In this document: positions 32,135-44,800 of the stretch, piece by piece | How the letters are laid out: every line of letters begins with the position of its first letter | How positions within the stretch are numbered: the first letter of the stretch is position 1 | Source: Collybia mongolica | Lineage: Eukaryota > Basidiomycota > Agaricomycetes > Agaricales > Clitocybaceae | Reading direction: 5' to 3' | Length of the DNA stretch: 64,000 nucleotides | Assembly (NCBI GenBank): GCA_013420905.1 | Contig: JAAXNY010000010.1 | Coordinates: 434,001 to 498,000 of the forward strand | Notes under the pieces: generated by a model | Databases searched by the model: none | Seen by the model: the letters and a program-made list of their open reading frames with translations, nothing else | Told to the model about the DNA's origin: nothing | Translations under genes and position numbers: made by a program

Positions 32135-35009
32135 ATGGAGATTCATTCACCAGCAGGTCCTCTACCGCCCATTCCGGATAACCTTACAGTTCCTCAGTTC
32201 ATATTCGACTATGAGCATCCCTCACGGCCTGCTCGGAATACTGACACTCCGTGGCTTATTGAAGACGAGACTGGAAGGAAGATTGGGGAACAAGAGGTCA
32301 GTACTACTGGGACAAGTCACAATACCCAAATTAGAGCACCTCAGGAACGACTGTGCTCATCTTATTTCTTTACACAGCTTCGCAGGCGCACACATGGCCT
32401 TGCAACGGCACTCGGGTCCAAATTCCATATAGGTGAGCTTGCATTTGACATAGGAACCCTATCTGAACAGGTGTTGATTACTGACAGGGGAGGACGATGT
32501 TGGTATGTACATCTAAATCTAGCTTGAATTGGCCCGGATCTGACCTACCGCCTGTCACAAAGTTCTGATATTCAGCCGGAATCATATCGGTGCGCCCAAA
32601 TGCCTGTAATCTACTGCTGTCCGCTCTAAACCCTGGCCCTGTTTATTCGTGTAGATTACCCGGTCGCGATCTGGGCGGTTCACCGGCTTGGGGGAGTGAT
32701 CTCGTGCGTATGCAGCCCATCATCTTCCAAATGCATTTCCAGATGGGTCTCCCGAACATAGCGGGGCGAACCCTGAATTTTCGAGTAACGAATTGTTACA
32801 CCAGCTAAGGGAGACTAAGGCATCTGTTCTTATCGTACACCCCGATGCACTCGATACCGCACTTACAGCTGCCCATGATGCTGGTTTATCCTCGGATCGT
32901 GTCGTTCTTTTTGATGCAACGTTCCCAACAAAGGTTACAAGCAAACATCGCACCGTGAACGAATTAGTCAATGAGGGGTTGTCGGGGCGGGAACCATCGT
33001 ATGTTGACCGAATGTTGAAACCTGGAGAAGGGCGTACCAAGCTCGCTTTCCTGAGCTTTTCTTCTGGAACTACTGGGAAACCTAAGGTTAGGACATGTAG
33101 TCCTTTTCATAGTCGCCCATTCTTGAAGCACTTCGTACCAGGCCGTAGCAATCCCACATTATTCTCTTTTGGCCAATGTGATTCAAATTGCCGTCCACAA
33201 CAGGGTAAACGAAGACTACTGTGATTATAAGGATCGGAGATATAGGCCGGGGGATGTTGCAATTGGGGGTAAGTTACATCCTCTATGAAGAAGGTTTCGA
33301 CCAGTAACATGCGTCTGATGTCAGTGCTGCCCATATACCGTAAGTTGTATACTTACAAATATCCGTCAACCCCCCTAATGTACGCTTATACAGATATATA
33401 TGGTTTAGTGATTAATGTATGATGCTCTCTATAACATAAGTTAAGTTAATCCAAGCTGATGACATCATAAATTCTAGCTTCATTTCACATTATTCTGCGC
33501 GGTACATACCTACAATAGGTGATGTCTACATAAAGCTTCTAACAATCCTCTATCACAGATGTCACTGGTTGTGATTCCGAAGTTCAATTTCATCGAGATG
33601 CTCAACAGCATCGTACGCCACCGCATAGCACACCTCTTGTGAGATTTTGAGGGTATTGGTTGAGGAGTCAACTAAATTTAGAACGACCAGACTTGTACCC
33701 CCACAGGTTGTTCTTCTTTGCAAGGTATGCATCTAGTAAATATTTGAAAAATTGCGTCGCTGCTTACATGAGGGCGAAGCACCCGGCTGTCAAGAACTAT
33801 GATCTTCGTCAACATGTTCGAAGCGTGATGTCTGGTGCTGCGCCTTTGTCCTTTGAACTCAATCAGCAGCTCTTCGAACTTTTCCCTGATGCACAGATTG
33901 GCCAAGCATATGGTAATTGCGGGCGTCTTTCCTGTGAATTACACAGGTTGAAGAGTTCCCAGGGATGACTGAGACATGCACTGCGACGACAATGTGGCCT
34001 ATCACGCAGAAGCGAGGAACATCAGGGAGTATGTATTTGTTATTTTCTCTCACCCTACATTTTCCCGATGGACACTTTTCTGCGCAGGTGGTGGTCAACT
34101 TCTCCCTGGAACGATTGCCCGAGTGGTCAAAGCCGATGGTTCGTTGGCCGGCTATGATGAGGCGGGTGAACTAATCATCAAGACTCCCTCGGTGGCATTG
34201 GGATATGCAAATAATGCCGAAGCGTATGTTGGTTTCGCGTCCGGCTATAGGTCAATGTGCTTATTTGTTATAGCACGAAGGAAACGTTCATCGATGGGTA
34301 TGTCACGGCTTGTTATTCCAAACCAGCACTAACCCTTAGTGCGGCAGGTGGGTTAGAACAGGAGACGAGGTAAAGATAGACAGGAATTGTGAAGTATGGG
34401 TCCTTGATAGATTGAAGGTGATTCCATTTTACTTTTTTTTTTCGCACCGGATGATTTGGTAACACGACGCCCGCCCAGGAAATCATGAAGGTGATCAGAG
34501 GGTCGTGGCAAATGCCGACATGGCTGACATTCCATGCGAACGCAGGTCAAAGGCTTCCAGGTCGCGCCCGCGGAACTTGAGGGGTGCGTTCTGGATCATG
34601 ATGATGTCTCCTCAGCGTGTGTTGTTGGAGTTCCAGATGATTACAGTGTGTAGTTTCCTCCCTTCGAATGTCACTGATGCGAAGAATGCTCTTTGTAGGC
34701 GGCGAGGTACCAATGGCGTTTGTAGTCCTCACTTCTGACGCCGCTCGGCGAGTCGAGCAAGATCCCCAGATGGCCGAGCGAATCAAGGAATCGATCGTAA
34801 AGGTATGGGCTTGGTATTCCAGTGTACCACGATGCTGAAGTGATCGTGCGTATACACAGCATGTCGCCGAGAACAAGGTTGCGTATAAGCATCTGGTCGG
34901 TGGTGTAGAATTCATCGGCGCGATCCCGATTTCACCGAGCGGGAAATTGCTGCGCCGGATTCTTCGTGACCAAGCAAAGGAGATGAGGAAAGTTAAAGCG
35001 AAACTGTAA
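32135..35009 (+). CDS. 4-coumarate:CoA ligase-like acyl-CoA synthetase, peroxisomal (tandem copy 2)
   Basis: Paralogue of the upstream gene with the same exon plan. Pieces in order are LTVPQFIFDYEHPSRPARN, LRRRTHGLATALGSKFHIG, DYPVAIWAVHRLGGVIS, RETKASVLIVHPDALDTAL, the P-loop LAFLSFSSGTTGKPK, AVAIPHYSLLANVIQIAVHN, RYRPGDVAIG, VLINLHF-type membrane-facing segment, IPKFNFIEMLNSIVRHRIAH, LVPPQVVLLCK, VRSVMSGAAPLSFELNQQLF, QIGQAYG-MTETCTATTMW, GGGQLLPGTIARVVKADGSL, GWVRTGDEVKID, LKEIMKVKGFQVAPAELEG and SPSGKLLRRILRDQAK with the catalytic Lys. The protein ends KVKAKL, a strong PTS1. All introns I could place are GT-AG. It looks intact. Together with its neighbour it suggests a peroxisomal acid-activation step such as side-chain shortening of aromatic acids or beta-oxidation of unusual acids. 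Confidence 0.9.
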
Positions 35010-36718
35010 TCGCCGATGCGTTTATTGTATATCCGTGGCGTTGTCATGTGGTATGTTAGGAAAGTCGGGTGGGCTGGCCGCACCCTGTGCATTTGCACCG
35101 TTACAAATTTATGTAACTATCTGTAACGAGTGCAACGTATAAGGCGACGGATGAACTTGTAGTATGTCTGAGAATCGGTCGTCGTCATTGACAATATTCT
35201 GTAGAAAAAAGAGTGAAGGCATCGGCGTGATCCGTAAAATCCGGGACAAGCAGGTTGAAGATCATTTTAAGCGATCCCGCGGCTATGAAGGCTAATGCAC
35301 CTACTCTCAGTGCGAGCAATGGAGCTCAGTAATGTTACGCGCATGGTAGTTGTAGTCGCCTTATGTCTTGGAAGTCCCGTATTCCTGGGCATTTGGTTCT
35401 CAGGAGCAGGCGAGAGGCTTGGGACAAGGTTCCTCGTAGTTTCCACAAGTCGAATAGCAGTTATTAGTCGACCCCGATCCCCGAGACTACCTACACCGCG
35501 CAAAAAAAAATGGCTTGGCTTAGCTCTAGAATTTAAGATTTTCTTCCGGAAATTTCTTCGAACTTCTACGCGTGTACGACCGGATTTTGGAGTGGCATAG
35601 GTCGTCAGGGGAAGATCATCCTTACTTTCGTTCGCCAGCGAATTTCATCGCCTCGCATGCGCATGATCCTAGTCGTCAGCGCGACCTATCTTCCGTAGAT
35701 ACATTGGCTGGAACTGCTCACAAACTTTATCAAGATTACAGCTCGTACGTACGATGGGTGCCTACCTATTTTCCTCCAAATGGGAAGGCCAAGGCATTGA
35801 ACATCTCATGGCCTTTCCCTAGCCGGTTGAGTGCTTCCAAAGTCGACCAGGCGATCGCGATAGACTCCTTCTATATCTCTCAAGGCATTTCCAGCGGACC
35901 TAAATATTCCTTGATGCTAATTTCGCACATCAAAAATAAATTACGCACATAGCTATGGCACTCGTTTGATGTAGATAACTGATAGTCCAAAGTAGTGAGG
36001 CAAGGCGGAAGAAAGGCCTTTTAGGTCGGGAGATCAACAATTTTGGTCTTTCTTTCTACCACCAACTGTAAACTGCTCATTACACTTCTCACAGCGATCA
36101 ACCTCTGAGCAGGGCTTGGTGTAAGTGTATGCAGCTTGGCAACAACGACCGAAACGGTGATGCCACATATTGTAGAGTCTAATCTTTGCTTAGTTGGTGA
36201 CCCACAACGCGACTGCGTTATAGCATACGGGCATGGATTGTCGGTTATGACTGGACCATATACATGGCTTGACACTGGCCCAGCCCAGATTCCACTCACC
36301 ATCGGTTCCCTTGAAATTTGCTGCATCCTTTGAGTTTTTCGGATCTGGTTCGTCGTTAAACACATTCACATTTCCTCTTGTAGGGCGTTTCCAATTTGTT
36401 CCACTGTGCGGGTCGGGTTGGTGCTGTTCACGGTGCAATTGAATTGACCTTCAAGTTGCCCTTGAATTCCCAAAACATGAGATCGCCGAATGCTGCTTCA
36501 CCATAGCTAAGTGGCAAGTCCTTCCTGTGCAATCAGAGTGGTCGTGTCCAACCTGTACACTCCATTTTAAGCCTTTGGGAAAGAATTGAGCTAACACTAC
36601 ATTGAAGAGATTTAATCTTCCTGTGTGTGATAATTATCATAAGAAATGAAATTTGGTCCAGAATCAATTTTGTGCGTGACCGCGAAGGACAAGGGAACGA
36701 ACATGACTAAGTTGGGAC
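35010..36718. other. Intergenic; two weak open frames
   Basis: On the plus strand 35543-35952 keeps an open frame after an in-frame TAG (NFFELLRVYDRILEWHRSSG, then YFRSPANFIASHAHDPSRQR) that looks protein-like but is unrecognised and has no clear start. On the minus strand 36010-36440 has a Cys-rich frame (MWHHRFGRCCQAAYTYTKPC, then CEKCNEQFTVGG) that could be an exon with paired cysteines; a stop separates it from the upstream piece. I cannot support either as a gene. Confidence 0.3.
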
Positions 36719-37687
36719 GTGGCATATGCATCCACGGTTCACTGGTCAAGCCCATGCGTTACTCACATGGACGAACCTGGAATGGCTGCTACCAAAAACT
36801 TAGAACGTCAGGGGCCGTATGGGCTGCGCACTTTCCAACCAAAGCCAGCTTTTCTGGATATTCCCGTGGAATTGGTTCTTGAAATCCTCTGCCTCGCATC
36901 AGCCTTCTCTCAAGCAACCTACAAATCTCTTCTGCTCGTATCTCGTCAATTTCACCGCATTGTACAGACGAGTTGCTTGCAAGTCGTTCCGATAACGCTG
37001 GACGGCTATGAACAACTGAAATCCTTTGAGAACCTTATCCGAACAACGCCAGAAACACGAGATTGCGTCCGGTTCTTATGGATCATGGGGCACGGACTGA
37101 CATGTTGGGGGCTGATCCATTCTATACTCAGACTCTCGACCAGTATCGTCTCCTTATCCTGCACCACCCGGTCGCTCGTCTCGATCTGCAACTCGTTGGT
37201 TTTCGAGCATACCCGGTGTACGGATATAACGCTGGTCGAGACGTGGCACGCCTGGAACGACGTCCTGGAAACCCCCCACGGTGCGCAGCTCTGCGCCCAG
37301 ATCACCCGTCTGCGCCTACACGAGGGGCTCTCGCCCGAGTTTCCGAAGCAGCACTTCTCCGCTTTGACGCACATCGCATTTTCGTCGCGCCCCATCCGCG
37401 AGTACATCGAGCGCCACCTCGCGGTACTCCGGCCTCTGCGCAACCTGCGTCTGATTGTCATCACAACGTTTTGGTGGCGCGACGACGCGCCGGATGGCGG
37501 GACCTCGAAATTGCTGGACCTCGATGGGAGGTTGTCGATCTTGCATTGTAGGAGGAACTGGACGGAGCTGGTGGCGTGGCAGGCGGGGGCGAGAGGGGGG
37601 TTCGATTTGTGGGAGCAGGCGCGGTTGGAGAGGAAGTCTATGCATGTCTTTCACGGCGCGTTCAGGATGGTCAAACCGTGGTCGTGA
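36719..37687 (+). CDS. F-box-like protein, single exon
   Basis: A 322-codon uninterrupted frame. In-frame ATGs at 36719, 36767 and 36782 are all possible; the last (MAATKNLERQG) is nearest the domain. The N-terminal part, FLDIPVELVLEILCLASAFS followed by YKSLLLVSRQFHRIVQ, is an F-box pattern (LP..L..I......L......V.K.F), which binds Skp1 and recruits substrates to SCF ubiquitin ligases. The rest has leucine-rich character (LRNLRLIVITTFWW) but no clean LRR period. Many Agaricomycetes have hundreds of such F-box genes; the target is unknown. Confidence 0.75.
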   Translation: MAYASTVHWSSPCVTHMDEPGMAATKNLERQGPYGLRTFQPKPAFLDIPVELVLEILCLASAFSQATYKSLLLVSRQFHRIVQTSCLQVVPITLDGYEQLKSFENLIRTTPETRDCVRFLWIMGHGLTCWGLIHSILRLSTSIVSLSCTTRSLVSICNSLVFEHTRCTDITLVETWHAWNDVLETPHGAQLCAQITRLRLHEGLSPEFPKQHFSALTHIAFSSRPIREYIERHLAVLRPLRNLRLIVITTFWWRDDAPDGGTSKLLDLDGRLSILHCRRNWTELVAWQAGARGGFDLWEQARLERKSMHVFHGAFRMVKPWS

Positions 37688-37896
37688 ATAACGTGAGTTA
37701 TTTGTTGAATGTCAAGTAGTTGGGCGTTAATCAACGTTACGTTGCCTATTTTTGTTTGCAGAGTCGATGCAGCTACTATTCACTATGTTACTATGCAACA
37801 ATCTCAACGTAGGACAGGGAGGAGCTACAAGTTTCGCTCTAATAGGAACGCATTAAATGAGGAGGCCTAGAACACGTGTATGAATCTACGAGAAGC

Positions 37897-40245
37897 TCAA
37901 CCACAGAGCTTACCCGCGACCTCCTCTATCAGCTTCCTCACATCCTTCTTCACCACACCTGCCTCTCCACATCCGCCCTTTGCCAGCTTCCGCTTCAGTA
38001 CATTCTGTGCCTGGAGCACATCCAGAAGCGGTACAAGCTGCATTTCATAAGCAGGCGAAAGTCGCAGAAGGAATGCTAAGCAGGCCGTCAACCGGTGGAC
38101 TAGAAGACAAACATTTCAGCAAAAAGAAAAGTATATTCAACGCATAACCAAAAACGGTACTCACCAACGTCCTCGCTGGATGTCTCTCGATCTAGCGCTT
38201 CAACCACAGCACTAACTATCTCGACCTCCCAATCCTCGTCCTCGAACGCTTCCACAGTCTCTCCGTGAACCTTACCAACCCTGCCCTTCTGGATGAACGC
38301 CGCCACGTTGAATGCCAGGCTCGCTGCCGCCGTGCGTACGGCGCCATCCTCGTGGAGGAGACTAGGTACTAACACTGCAGTCATCGTAGCTCTGGAGGTG
38401 ATCAGGAGCCGGCGTGCGAGGGCCGCACTGGAGAAGGCGTTGGCGAGCAGGCGCAGGGTCGTGAGGATGTAGTTGCGCGGGCTGGGCGTACTGGGCGGCG
38501 CGTGGAGTGCCGTGCTCGCCTTGTCGAGGAAGAGGGCAATGGGATCGAGCGAGGGGGAGGGGGGCACCCATGTGCTCACCATGGGATCGAGGACAGCGAG
38601 CCGCCAAAGATCGACGAGGGGGAAGAGGGACGGTGCGGGGAGGGCGGCGACGAGTGCGGAGGTGGCTTGACTCCAGGATGTTAGGATGTGGGCCGTTGCG
38701 GATTGGGGTTGTGGTGATGTGGGGGTGGCGAAGCGGGACTTGAGGTAGGGGACGACGGTGCCCGTGAGGCTTTGTTTGACTTGGGCCTTTGACTGGGGTA
38801 TGGAAGCCCAAGGAGCTGAATCGATGAAGGAGGTTAGCTTGCCAAGGACTGTGTCGAGTGCTGGGACTTGGGTGAAGAGGATGGGGTTGAGGGATAGTGC
38901 TTTAATTGTGGGGAGGGATAGGGAGATGTGGGGATGTGCTGGTTTTGAGATTTAGGTGCTGCCCGAAGACTTGAAGTGGAGAGAAGAGAACTGACCAGGA
39001 TAAGCTTGGAAGAGCAATAGATCGATCTGAGTCCTGAGCTCGGCTGCGTCTGCCCCCTTTAGTTCATCAAGCTGGATTTGGAAATGAGTTATGGTGGGTA
39101 GAGAGTAACAGAAAGAGTGCTTGCCTTTTTGCCACCGAGGAAAAAGATGAACGTCGGCGTGGCGCGGATGCCCCATTCACTGGCGAGGCTCTGTCCTAGA
39201 CCGACCCCAATGTCAATCTTTGCAAACCCTGCCCCAGTCCCACCGGTCTTGATGCCCTTCTCTTCGGACAGCCGTTCAAATACGGGTTCGATCATCTTGC
39301 ATGGCGCGCAGGTATGGTCCGTAAAAAATGCGACAGCGGCACGATGGCTGCGGAGGAACGAGTTGAATGCTGGTGGGTTGGTGATTATGTGGATCGGCGC
39401 CGTCAGGGTCTGCGCTGCAGGGGCCGCGGATGTCGAAGAGCCTTGGGCGCTGGAGGCGACGTTCCGTAAGAGCGAGGCCGCTAGCTGGGGATCAGGGGAT
39501 GGGAAGGCTGGGGCAGGTGCCCCTGTGGGTGGGCGTCGGAACCATGAGTCGATCGTAGGTCGCATGGCCGCACCGAACGGCGTAGATAGAAAGTCGGTAG
39601 GGAGGTCTGGGTATCGAGCCCTTTGAGTGAATAAGCACTAGGGTAATCGGGTGCTGCACGGACCTTTGATGAAGCTAGGAATAGACCCTCCTGTCAAGAA
39701 CCCAATACAGTCGTTTGTGAACGAATTACAGTTGAAGTCTGGAACATTATCGTTGAGTGACTGGACTTCATCGAGGGGGAATATATGTGTACCTAATAGA
39801 TGGTACTAATAAGTGATTAGTAACGTCTATTCGTATTACAGGCTTCCTCGACTCACTTTATCAGCTGTATAATGGTCTTTCATCTCCGCCATGTACTCGT
39901 TGAACGTTTCTTCGTCTATTGACGTTGTCCCCATATCTATTATCTGTGCTGGAGAACCATGCTAATGCTGATCATCAGCACCACTGGTTGCGATTTCTCA
40001 GGTGAATGATTCGTACATGTGATTGACCAGGAGGCGTCGTATAAATTCCCTGGCCATAGATAATTTCCTTTCCGTAGGCTACGACGGACGTGTGCCTGTT
40101 ATAAACTATGAGCTCACCAATCTAGACGCAGAGTCTGACGAACCTACCAGATGCCATCGATTTGTCTGCCTGTTAGTTGTCGAGAGTACTGCCTGGCCAT
40201 TCCATTGCTTAAATCGTATACATATAGCTTGACGGGGACTTCCAT
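37897..40245 (-). CDS. PPPDE-thioredoxin-PUL domain protein (deSUMOylating isopeptidase-like)
   Basis: The start [20 protein letters not shown] at 40245 opens a PPPDE (DeSI-type) cysteine isopeptidase domain: catalytic His in [45 protein letters not shown], catalytic Cys in [18 protein letters not shown], then [20 protein letters not shown] as in the DeSI-1 end. Next comes a thioredoxin domain with CAPC ([20 protein letters not shown]), KIDIGVG and [14 protein letters not shown], and then an alpha-helical PUL domain of armadillo type ([20 protein letters not shown] to the end [14 protein letters not shown]). PUL domains bind Cdc48/p97 or its cofactors. The combined protein may remove SUMO or ubiquitin in a redox-linked, Cdc48-related process; the architecture is known in fungi but its role is poorly defined. 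The intron at 39072-39124 is GC-AG (AAG|GCAAGC). Both catalytic residues are present; the gene looks intact. Confidence 0.87.
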
Positions 40246-40517
40246 GTTTTATCCGTGAAGATGGGGAGAGAGGGATTGGAGGAAGAGATCAATCTATGGC
40301 CTATAAGTACAAAACTGAGTCTAAGGAGACACGCAATCGAGACGCGTAATATCACGCACGTGACCTATCGCCCCGGTCGCCTTTGCCGGGTTTGCCGGTT
40401 TATTACCACGTGATGAGAGGAACCGCGTCCCCACCTACCCTAAACTACTATTTATTGCTAGCAAGTCAACCCGCTTGGCTTCACGCAGGCCTCACAAGTC
40501 CATAACTTATTTCCAAT

Positions 40518-41553
40518 ATGTCATTTCAAACTCCATCACCTCGTACTCGAGCATTTAAAAGACTCAGAGAAACCCCAAACTCCAGCGACACCGATGTCAC
40601 GCCACCTAAAAAGAAATCACGCTGGGAACGCACACGAGAAGGTGTGTGGCATGACCAGAGTGATGGGACGGCTCCTGAACGAACTTGTCAGTGCAAAAGC
40701 CTGCTACTGATCTTGGAGACCTTCTGTGTAATCGTCTGTGCAACGTGGCAGACTCTGGCGCCATTGCGGAGCTGAAATGTAGGAATAAGGGTATGAGCCA
40801 GGAGGTTCATGGATTCCCGATTCCATATTGATTTCTTTTTCAGGAGATCAAGATATTATTTATTCGATACAGAAAATAATCGATGCAGTCAAGCGGAAAG
40901 TGAGTGAGGACATCGAGGAAGATGGGGAGAAGATCCTGGAGGTAGAATTGTATCTACGGTGGCTAGAGGGCCTGGATTTCGTTCTTACGGGATTGGAGGT
41001 TAGTCACGCCACTCCCAAGCCCATATCCTCACCTGACCCTTCTTAGAACGTCCTGGATGCCAAACTACCAGGGACACGTCGACGCGTGCCGGGACTGGGC
41101 AAGATCTCATTCGCCATCCTCTACCACCTCCTCGATGAGTTCGTCAACGAAGTCAACGCACACCAGGACGGGTGGTCGTTTCGGTACCCCGCTGGCCCCG
41201 TGGAGCTCGACCCCCTCATCATGTCGCTCGCAGAAGAAGCCAACGACCCCTCCACTGACGACCGATCCGTCAACGCTGTCCGAAACGCAGAGAATGTCCT
41301 GTCGCGATATGACACGGTTATGGTTTCTGCCGTGCGCCGGTACAAAGTAGAATGCAATAGAAAGCTCATGGCTGCGAGTATTGGCAGGAAAGAAGATACC
41401 CTGGCGAAGGGCTGTTGCCTTCTTAGTGAGCAGACAGGGTATGGCGGAACGGATGATATGGGCTTCAATCTTCTGACAGAAACACGGGAGGTGATGAGGG
41501 CGTGGAATGTTGAGTTCAACGGCACCGATGGTTACGAGAGTTGTGAATGCTAA
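40518..41553 (+). CDS. Unknown protein with basic N-terminus
   Basis: Not recognised. Four exons can be joined with GT-AG introns: MSFQTPSPRTRAFKRLRETP through APERT, a small exon YSGAIAELKCRNKG (acceptor GGCAG at about 40752, donor GGTATGAG), GDQDIIYSIQKIIDAVKRKV to TGLE, and NVLDAKLPGTRRRVPGLGKI to the end GYESCEC. The N-terminus is rich in Ser/Pro/Thr with PPKKKSRW, a likely nuclear localisation signal. The rest is predicted mostly helical, with no known domain seen. About 265 residues. It is divergent from the PPPDE-thioredoxin-PUL gene, sharing a 270-bp promoter region. Confidence 0.7.
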
Positions 41554-41866
41554 CCCTCAGCCCTCGCACCTTGTATTTTATAGCATTAACGAATCACTGT
41601 ATATTACCGCATCATTATACTTCACTTACCTAGTGTGTACTGTATATACCCTCATCTACATCCGCAATCCACGTGCGACACCTTCACTCTAATTCAGAAC
41701 CCGAGCGCATATCGTCCATTCCGATTTCGTCGTAAAGAAACTGTATACAAACGTTGGGGATAAGCTTAAGCTAAGTATATATATGTTAGAGAGAGCGAGT
41801 ATATACGAAAAGTTTACAGCAATAACGACTAAAGTATCTAAGGTGTGAAGATGAAAATGAAATAAA

Positions 41867-44800
41867 TTACTCTCCTGCGAACAACCGGACGACCATGTAC
41901 GTCGTCGAACCGACAAAGCGAATGACTGAAGAAATAACAGATCAGACAACGTGGTACATAAGCTCAATCCAAACTCACAGGCCAGCCCAGCAACGGAGAA
42001 AAGGATGAAAGCCATATAACCGTTGACAGCGCTATTGGCACCGGTAACTTTCGCTTTCCCGTTCGCAGTACTGTGAGATATTAGTATTGGAGGAGGCCAA
42101 ATGATGGGCTGACTTACACAATGGCTGCTGCGAGTAGTGCCTGGACACAAATTGTTAGCATAGCTTTTTGAGCATAATTCCACAATACTCACGTTACTTA
42201 GAGTCCAAGCAAGTAGTACCTAAAGCCAGTATTAGCAACACTTCGTCAAGACCCACAGGCCCAAACTTACACTAGACAAAAGATAAGCCCCATAGTTAAG
42301 GTGAAGAGAAGGAAAACGCACTTTGTCCTAAAACCTCTATAATAGTCCTCCTGCATAGTCCCAGCATCTGGCGTTGAGTCGACCTTCGGGGGTTTCGTAT
42401 TCAAGACATGAATGGCATCCTCATATGCCGCATTTATATCACTCTGGCTCGTCGGCACCACCACCTCCACTTTGGTCTTGTCCTCCTTCGAGACCTCCAC
42501 CTTTCCGAGATCGGTGCTGACCTTATTGTCACCTTTCGTACCCCACGAAACGTCGTGGACATTGGAAAACTATAACAAGATGATCAGAGTGTGAAAACTG
42601 GGAGCGACTAGAAGGGGAAACTGACGGCGTAGACATTGAGTACAGCGATGTATGAAGGGGCCATAAGTAGGTATTGGATGAATGAGGTGATCATATGCCA
42701 CGGCTCGAACTGTTCATCGACAATGCAATCCTCAGCAGTTGTAATAGGGGGTCATGGCAGAATTACTCACGAAGATTATTGAGGCGATAACATACAAACC
42801 CAACGTCGCGAGCAACGAGAGCACAATATTCCGGAAAATGGGATTCGTGAAAACGTCCCCAAGTGTCAATCCACGACCGCCATCCGATGCTGCAACCGCC
42901 GCTGAGATATTTTCTATGCCCTTAAATGCCAAGAGGAATGCCGCAACCTGATGAAAGATGAGCCCCAGCACATACCAGAAGCTTAGGCAATTCATACCGT
43001 CATGTAAACCGTAATCAACGCAAAGCCAATGAAGGCGGTCGTGTAACCCCACTTTGACCCTTGTGGTCTGTTTCCCAGCGAGAGAATGAAGCACATAATG
43101 AGCAGACCCATGTAGAAATACGTTAGGATGATGTTGACGATGTTGATGCCTTTGAGTTTGAAGCTGGGGTCTTCCATCGCATCGGCCAAAATGCTGAAAG
43201 CGATGAAGTAATTGGCCTGCAGCAATGTCGACTTATGGTATTGCATTTTTTAAACAGTGGAGAGCACTCACCAGGGCGAACCACGAGAAAATAAGGTTGA
43301 ATAGCTGGTACAGCATCTCCACGTGTATCCAGAATTTCCGCAAGACAGAGTGGGCGGACCGGTAGATGTAGTAGAAATGCACCGTACTGTGGACGGCGGC
43401 GAAGAAGGACCCGTTCAGCCACCGCCGTCGCTGCGAGATTAACTCTGGCACCTGGGTATAGTCAGTAAATTTCCCGAAGGAGGAACGGTTGTGTCAAACC
43501 TGGTCGGGCACATCAGTGACAGCATACGCGGACTTGACGTAGTGCAGGATCCATGATGCACCTCGCTTCGAGACTAGCTCCCAGCACAAGATCTGAGTGG
43601 GGGTAAGAGAAGACCCAAGACGAACCCAAGAAGCTAACATACTCGATCTTCTGCCAGGTACATGTTTGCCGTGAAGATATCAGCCCCAGCACCGTGCTAG
43701 AGTTCTATCAGACATCGGATGCACTCCCAAAGGATGAACATAACCAACCATCTTCTCACCAAGGAAGTACTTCTGTAGTGGACCTTCCCCAACTGAATCG
43801 TTCTGTAACGCGATGTACCGGTAGGCACTGAAAGCACCTGGAAGCACAGTGATGTACCCGAAGACCGATTCCCTGGTCCAGAGCGTGTTAGGGAAAAAAA
43901 AAAAGGACAGAGGAAAGACGGCGCACAAGGGCTTATCCAGGATGTTGGACATCTTGTACTCAAAGTTCTGGGCGGCAACTGGATACCAATCAATCAAAAG
44001 ACGTAAAGGTCTGTCCAAGGGCGCTCACCCAGCGGGTTGATCAGATTCTGCCCGTACTTCCCCTTCAGAGCTACGATCTCTCCACATGCCCCACCGACAT
44101 TGGAGTTGATATCAAACGCCTTCCACAGATGGTAAATGGAAGTGGGGCCGGGCATGGTTCCGACATCGAGGAGGACGCAGACATTGGGTTGGAGGATAGA
44201 ACCGAAGGCATTGAAGAACCACCGATGCGAGTTGATCTTTTTCTGGTTCTTGTCCTTCAAGCAGAAAATGATTTGAACTGGAACCACCCCCTTCTCTGGA
44301 CCTTCGATTTTCATCGACGGTGTGACCGATACTGTGGCGCATAAGGTTGAGGAAACATAGTTTGGCTAGATGAATTGCTTACTCTGGGTGGTGTACTCAA
44401 ATATATGCGCCGTGACAGGGACCGTGTTGACATGATCCTACTCACGAGTCAACGCCAGACAAATAACGGCGAAAACTACCGTAACGCACCTTCATTATTC
44501 CCTCTTGATACGCTCCCATAGCGGCAATGACACTCAGCGTCCTCGAGTTGATCTTTGTTCGTCCATCACTAACAATACACACTACCACTTTCTTCCACCC
44601 ATCCTTCCCCCATGTCTTACTCCGATCGCGTTTACACAGATGTGCAATGTTCTTGATGACTCCATGCATCGTCCGACAGAACAGCTCCTCATCCTCATTG
44701 TACATGGTCATCACAATGAACAGCTCCGTACGCCGCGGGGGGTCGTAATGTACCTGTCTCAACGTGAACCCAGAGTCCTTGAAGTCGTTTGGGTCGCATG

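Noticed and set aside
36719..37691. Overlapping open frames in other phases and on the minus strand across the F-box gene
   Set aside because: GC-rich coding sequence keeps several frames open; only the 322-codon frame has a domain pattern.
38362..38811. 149-codon open frame on the minus strand rich in His, Arg and Pro
   Set aside because: It overlaps the PUL-domain exon of the PPPDE gene in a different frame and has the biased composition of a shadow frame.
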